DNA of 7,849 nt from an uncultured Bacilli bacterium (lineage in GTDB: Bacteria; Bacillota_I; Bacilli_A; RF39; UBA660), in the NCBI GenBank assembly GCA_934096025.1, contig CAKOLP010000036.1, positions 1-7,849 of the forward strand. The letters run 5' to 3'. Made by a program: the position numbers and the translations under genes. Position 1 is the stretch's first letter; each line of letters starts with the position of its first letter. Below are positions 6,986-7,849 of this stretch, in pieces. The notes beneath the pieces are model-generated. The model saw only the letters and a list, made by a program, of their open reading frames with translations. It did no database searches and was not told where the DNA came from.

Positions 6986-7011
6986 GCTATAGAGATATAG
7001 CTTCTTTTTTT
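6986..7011 (+). terminator. Intrinsic terminator after leuS
   Basis: GCTATA (6986-6991) and TATAGC (6996-7001) form a perfect 6-bp stem closed by the GNRA loop GAGA. TTC and seven T (7005-7011) follow. It starts 7 nt after the leuS TAG and closes the T-box operon. No comparable T-run lies on the other strand, so it appears one-directional. Confidence 0.85.
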
Positions 7012-7040
7012 GAGAAATTATTTGGTTGAAATTAAAATAT

Positions 7041-7110
7041 ATTCAATTTAAAAATAGGAAAAATTCAATGACATATTTTGACATTTTATTTGTGTTTTTT
7101 AGTGTAAAAT
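7041..7110 (+). promoter_or_regulatory. Upstream region of the Cse60-like gene with paired direct repeats
   Basis: The 114 bp between the leuS terminator and the next gene must hold its promoter. Two direct repeats are visible: ATTCAAT at 7041-7047 and 7063-7069 (22 bp apart, about two helical turns) and TGACAT at 7069-7074 and 7079-7084 (10 bp apart, one turn). A good -35 hexamer TTGACA (7078-7083) is followed by TAAAAT (7105-7110), but 21 bp is too long for a normal SigA promoter. Repeats on one DNA face suggest regulator binding; the regulator is unknown and chance is possible in AT-rich DNA. Confidence 0.3.
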
Positions 7111-7125
7111 AAAGTTGGTGATATA

Positions 7126-7296
7126 ATGAAAGTAAAGGTTATTGATGAGGGACATGAAAAAGATTTAGAAAGTTCGGTTAATGGCTTTCTAAATTCTGGA
7201 GATTTTGATATAATTGATATTAAATATCAAGTGGCAATAGCTGTTTGTGGAGAAGAACAAATATTTTGTTTTAGTGCAATGATTATATATAATTAA
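7126..7296 (+). CDS. Cse60-like small sporulation protein
   Basis: A 56-residue protein resembling the Spore_Cse60 family (Bacillus subtilis Cse60, a SigE-controlled protein of unknown biochemical role). Recognisable parts are the N-terminal MKVKVIDEGHEKDLE, the central DIIDIKYQVA and the C-terminal CFSAMIIY, a compact alpha/beta pattern with no signal peptide or membrane segment. The identification rests on remembered family pattern, not a search. The start is ATG 7126 with GGTGAT (7117-7122), which matches the 3' end of the anti-Shine-Dalgarno and gives normal spacing. The gene follows the leuS terminator and so should have its own promoter, which I cannot place with confidence. Its TAA overlaps the stop of the opposing gene at TTAA (7293-7296). 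It suggests that the organism sporulates or descends from a spore former. Confidence 0.8.
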   Translation: MKVKVIDEGHEKDLESSVNGFLNSGDFDIIDIKYQVAIAVCGEEQIFCFSAMIIYN

Positions 7297-7598
7297 AGCA
7301 TATACATATTGTTGGTAGTAGTGTCAATATCATTATCTAAAAATGTAGTATTTAAGCTTTCTAGTTTGTTTATTCTATGTTCTAAACGATTTATTTGTCT
7401 TTCAATTTTTGCTAGTCTGTTTTCGATATTGTTAGATGTATCTATATAAGGATTAGCATATTGGTTAGCTCCTTGATATGGATTATAATTCATTTGAGGT
7501 TGGTAAGGGATGTTAGGATTTAACATTGCCTCATTGTTGTGAAAATTAGTGTAGTTCATATTAGTTTCTGTGAAAAATGAATTCCTATTTTTACGCAT
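7293..7598 (-). CDS. Asn/Tyr-rich small coiled-coil protein, possibly spore-associated
   Basis: No family could be named. The 101-residue product has two parts. Residues about 1-54 are rich in Asn, Tyr, Pro and Gln (NPNIPYQPQMNYNPYQ), low in charge after the first six residues and probably disordered. Residues about 56-84 form a short coiled coil with Ile/Leu every three to four positions (IENRLAKIERQINRLEHRI). The tail is Thr/Asn-rich and ends NNMYML. This composition recalls small spore-coat and exosporium-associated proteins of Bacilli, and the neighbouring Cse60-like gene agrees, but the role is inferred. There is no signal peptide. The start at 7598 is firm: GGAGG (7610-7606) lies 7 nt upstream. 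It is convergent with the Cse60-like gene and divergent from trmB, with no terminator visible at its 3' end. Confidence 0.8.
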   Translation of the reverse strand: MRKNRNSFFTETNMNYTNFHNNEAMLNPNIPYQPQMNYNPYQGANQYANPYIDTSNNIENRLAKIERQINRLEHRINKLESLNTTFLDNDIDTTTNNMYML

Positions 7599-7617
7599 AA
7601 AAATGCCTCCTTACCTT

Positions 7618-7648
7618 ATTATATGAAAGAGTAGAGGAATTGATATTA
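7618..7648 (-). promoter_or_regulatory. Possible SigE/SigK-type promoter of the coiled-coil gene
   Basis: Reading the minus strand, CATATAAT (7625 down to 7618) matches the SigE -10 consensus CATACAAT at 7 of 8 bases, and with the next A it also fits the SigK -10 CATANNNTA. TAATATC (7648-7642) matches the SigE -35 KMATATT at 6 of 7, with a 16-bp spacer where 14-15 is usual. A SigA reading (TATAAT with ATATCA 17 bp upstream) has a poor -35. The -35 overlaps the first base of the trmB start codon. Confidence 0.4.
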
Positions 7649-7849
7649 TGAGAATGAGAAATCCGAAAGATAAAGATGTGTTGTTAGAAGCTTGTGATTA
7701 TTATTATGATGAGTTTACAAATGATAATCCAATATGTTTGGAAATAGGTATGGGAAAAGGACAGTTTATTTTAAATATGGCTTTACAAAATCCAGATAAG
7801 AATTTTATTGGGGTAGAAAAGTATAGTAGTGTTGCAAGCGTGGCAATAA
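7648..7849 (+). CDS. trmB: TrmB, tRNA (guanine-N7)-methyltransferase, N-terminal part (cut by window edge)
   Basis: S-adenosylmethionine-dependent enzyme forming 7-methylguanosine at position 46 in the tRNA variable loop. Only the first 67 codons are present. The opening MRMRNPKDKD matches the basic MRxRxxP start of TrmB. The SAM-binding motif I is LEIGMGKGQFI (residues 30-40), followed by NPDKNFIGVEKYSS with the acidic residue Glu57 at the end of the second strand, the usual SAM ribose contact. The catalytic C-terminal half lies outside the window. ATG 7648 is chosen over ATG 7654 because it preserves the MRxR start and has AGAGG (7633-7637) 10 nt upstream. No convincing SigA promoter was found in the 49-bp gap to the divergent gene. 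Confidence 0.93.
   Translation, partial: MRMRNPKDKDVLLEACDYYYDEFTNDNPICLEIGMGKGQFILNMALQNPDKNFIGVEKYSSVASVAI

Noticed and set aside
7051..7083. SigH-like -35 (ATAGGAAAA, 7054-7062) ahead of the Cse60-like gene
   Set aside because: The -35 matches RNAGGAWWW fully, but no GAAT -10 is found 11-12 bp downstream.
7078..7110. TTGACA and TAAAAT as a standard SigA promoter
   Set aside because: The 21-bp spacer is outside the working range, and no better -10 lies at 16-18 bp.

Overview
This is a 7.85-kb AT-rich window from a low-GC Bacillota bacterium, most likely an uncultured Bacilli/Mollicutes-like lineage that keeps a cell wall. The evidence is AT-biased codon use, strong AGGAGG-type ribosome binding sites, a T-box riboswitch, a murE peptidoglycan gene and a small gene resembling the sporulation protein Cse60. 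Stops TAA, TAG and TGA are all used and tryptophan is encoded by TGG, so the standard bacterial code applies. No mobile element, CRISPR array, rRNA or tRNA gene is visible.

Layout. (1) Positions 1-362, minus strand: the N-terminal part of murE, cut by the left edge, divergent from trpS. The 135-bp gap carries extended -10 promoters in both directions. (2) Positions 498-4001, plus strand: trpS followed after 12 nt by a cytoplasmic family-31 glycoside hydrolase. The trpS ribosome binding site lies unusually far from its AUG, with a small hairpin between them. (3) Positions 3979-4198: a good SigA-type promoter straddling the hydrolase stop codon, then a complete leucine T-box leader with specifier CUU and a terminator hairpin ending in seven U. 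(4) Positions 4212-6979: the T-box-controlled operon, an unknown three-helix membrane protein overlapping leuS by four bases (ATGA), closed by a terminator. (5) Positions 7126-7598: a 56-residue Cse60-like gene (plus) converging on an Asn/Tyr-rich coiled-coil protein gene (minus); their stop codons share TTAA. (6) Positions 7648-7849: the start of trmB, cut by the right edge and divergent from the coiled-coil gene.

Functionally, most of the window is translation and envelope housekeeping: TrpRS, LeuRS, tRNA m7G46 methylation and MurE. The less ordinary parts are the membrane protein placed under leucine-tRNA control ahead of leuS, the compact T-box terminator that uses the T-box motif itself as its 5' arm, the hydrolase with Glu at the expected acid/base Asp position, and the small probable sporulation locus with a SigE/SigK-like promoter. 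No wholly new multi-gene system was recognised.
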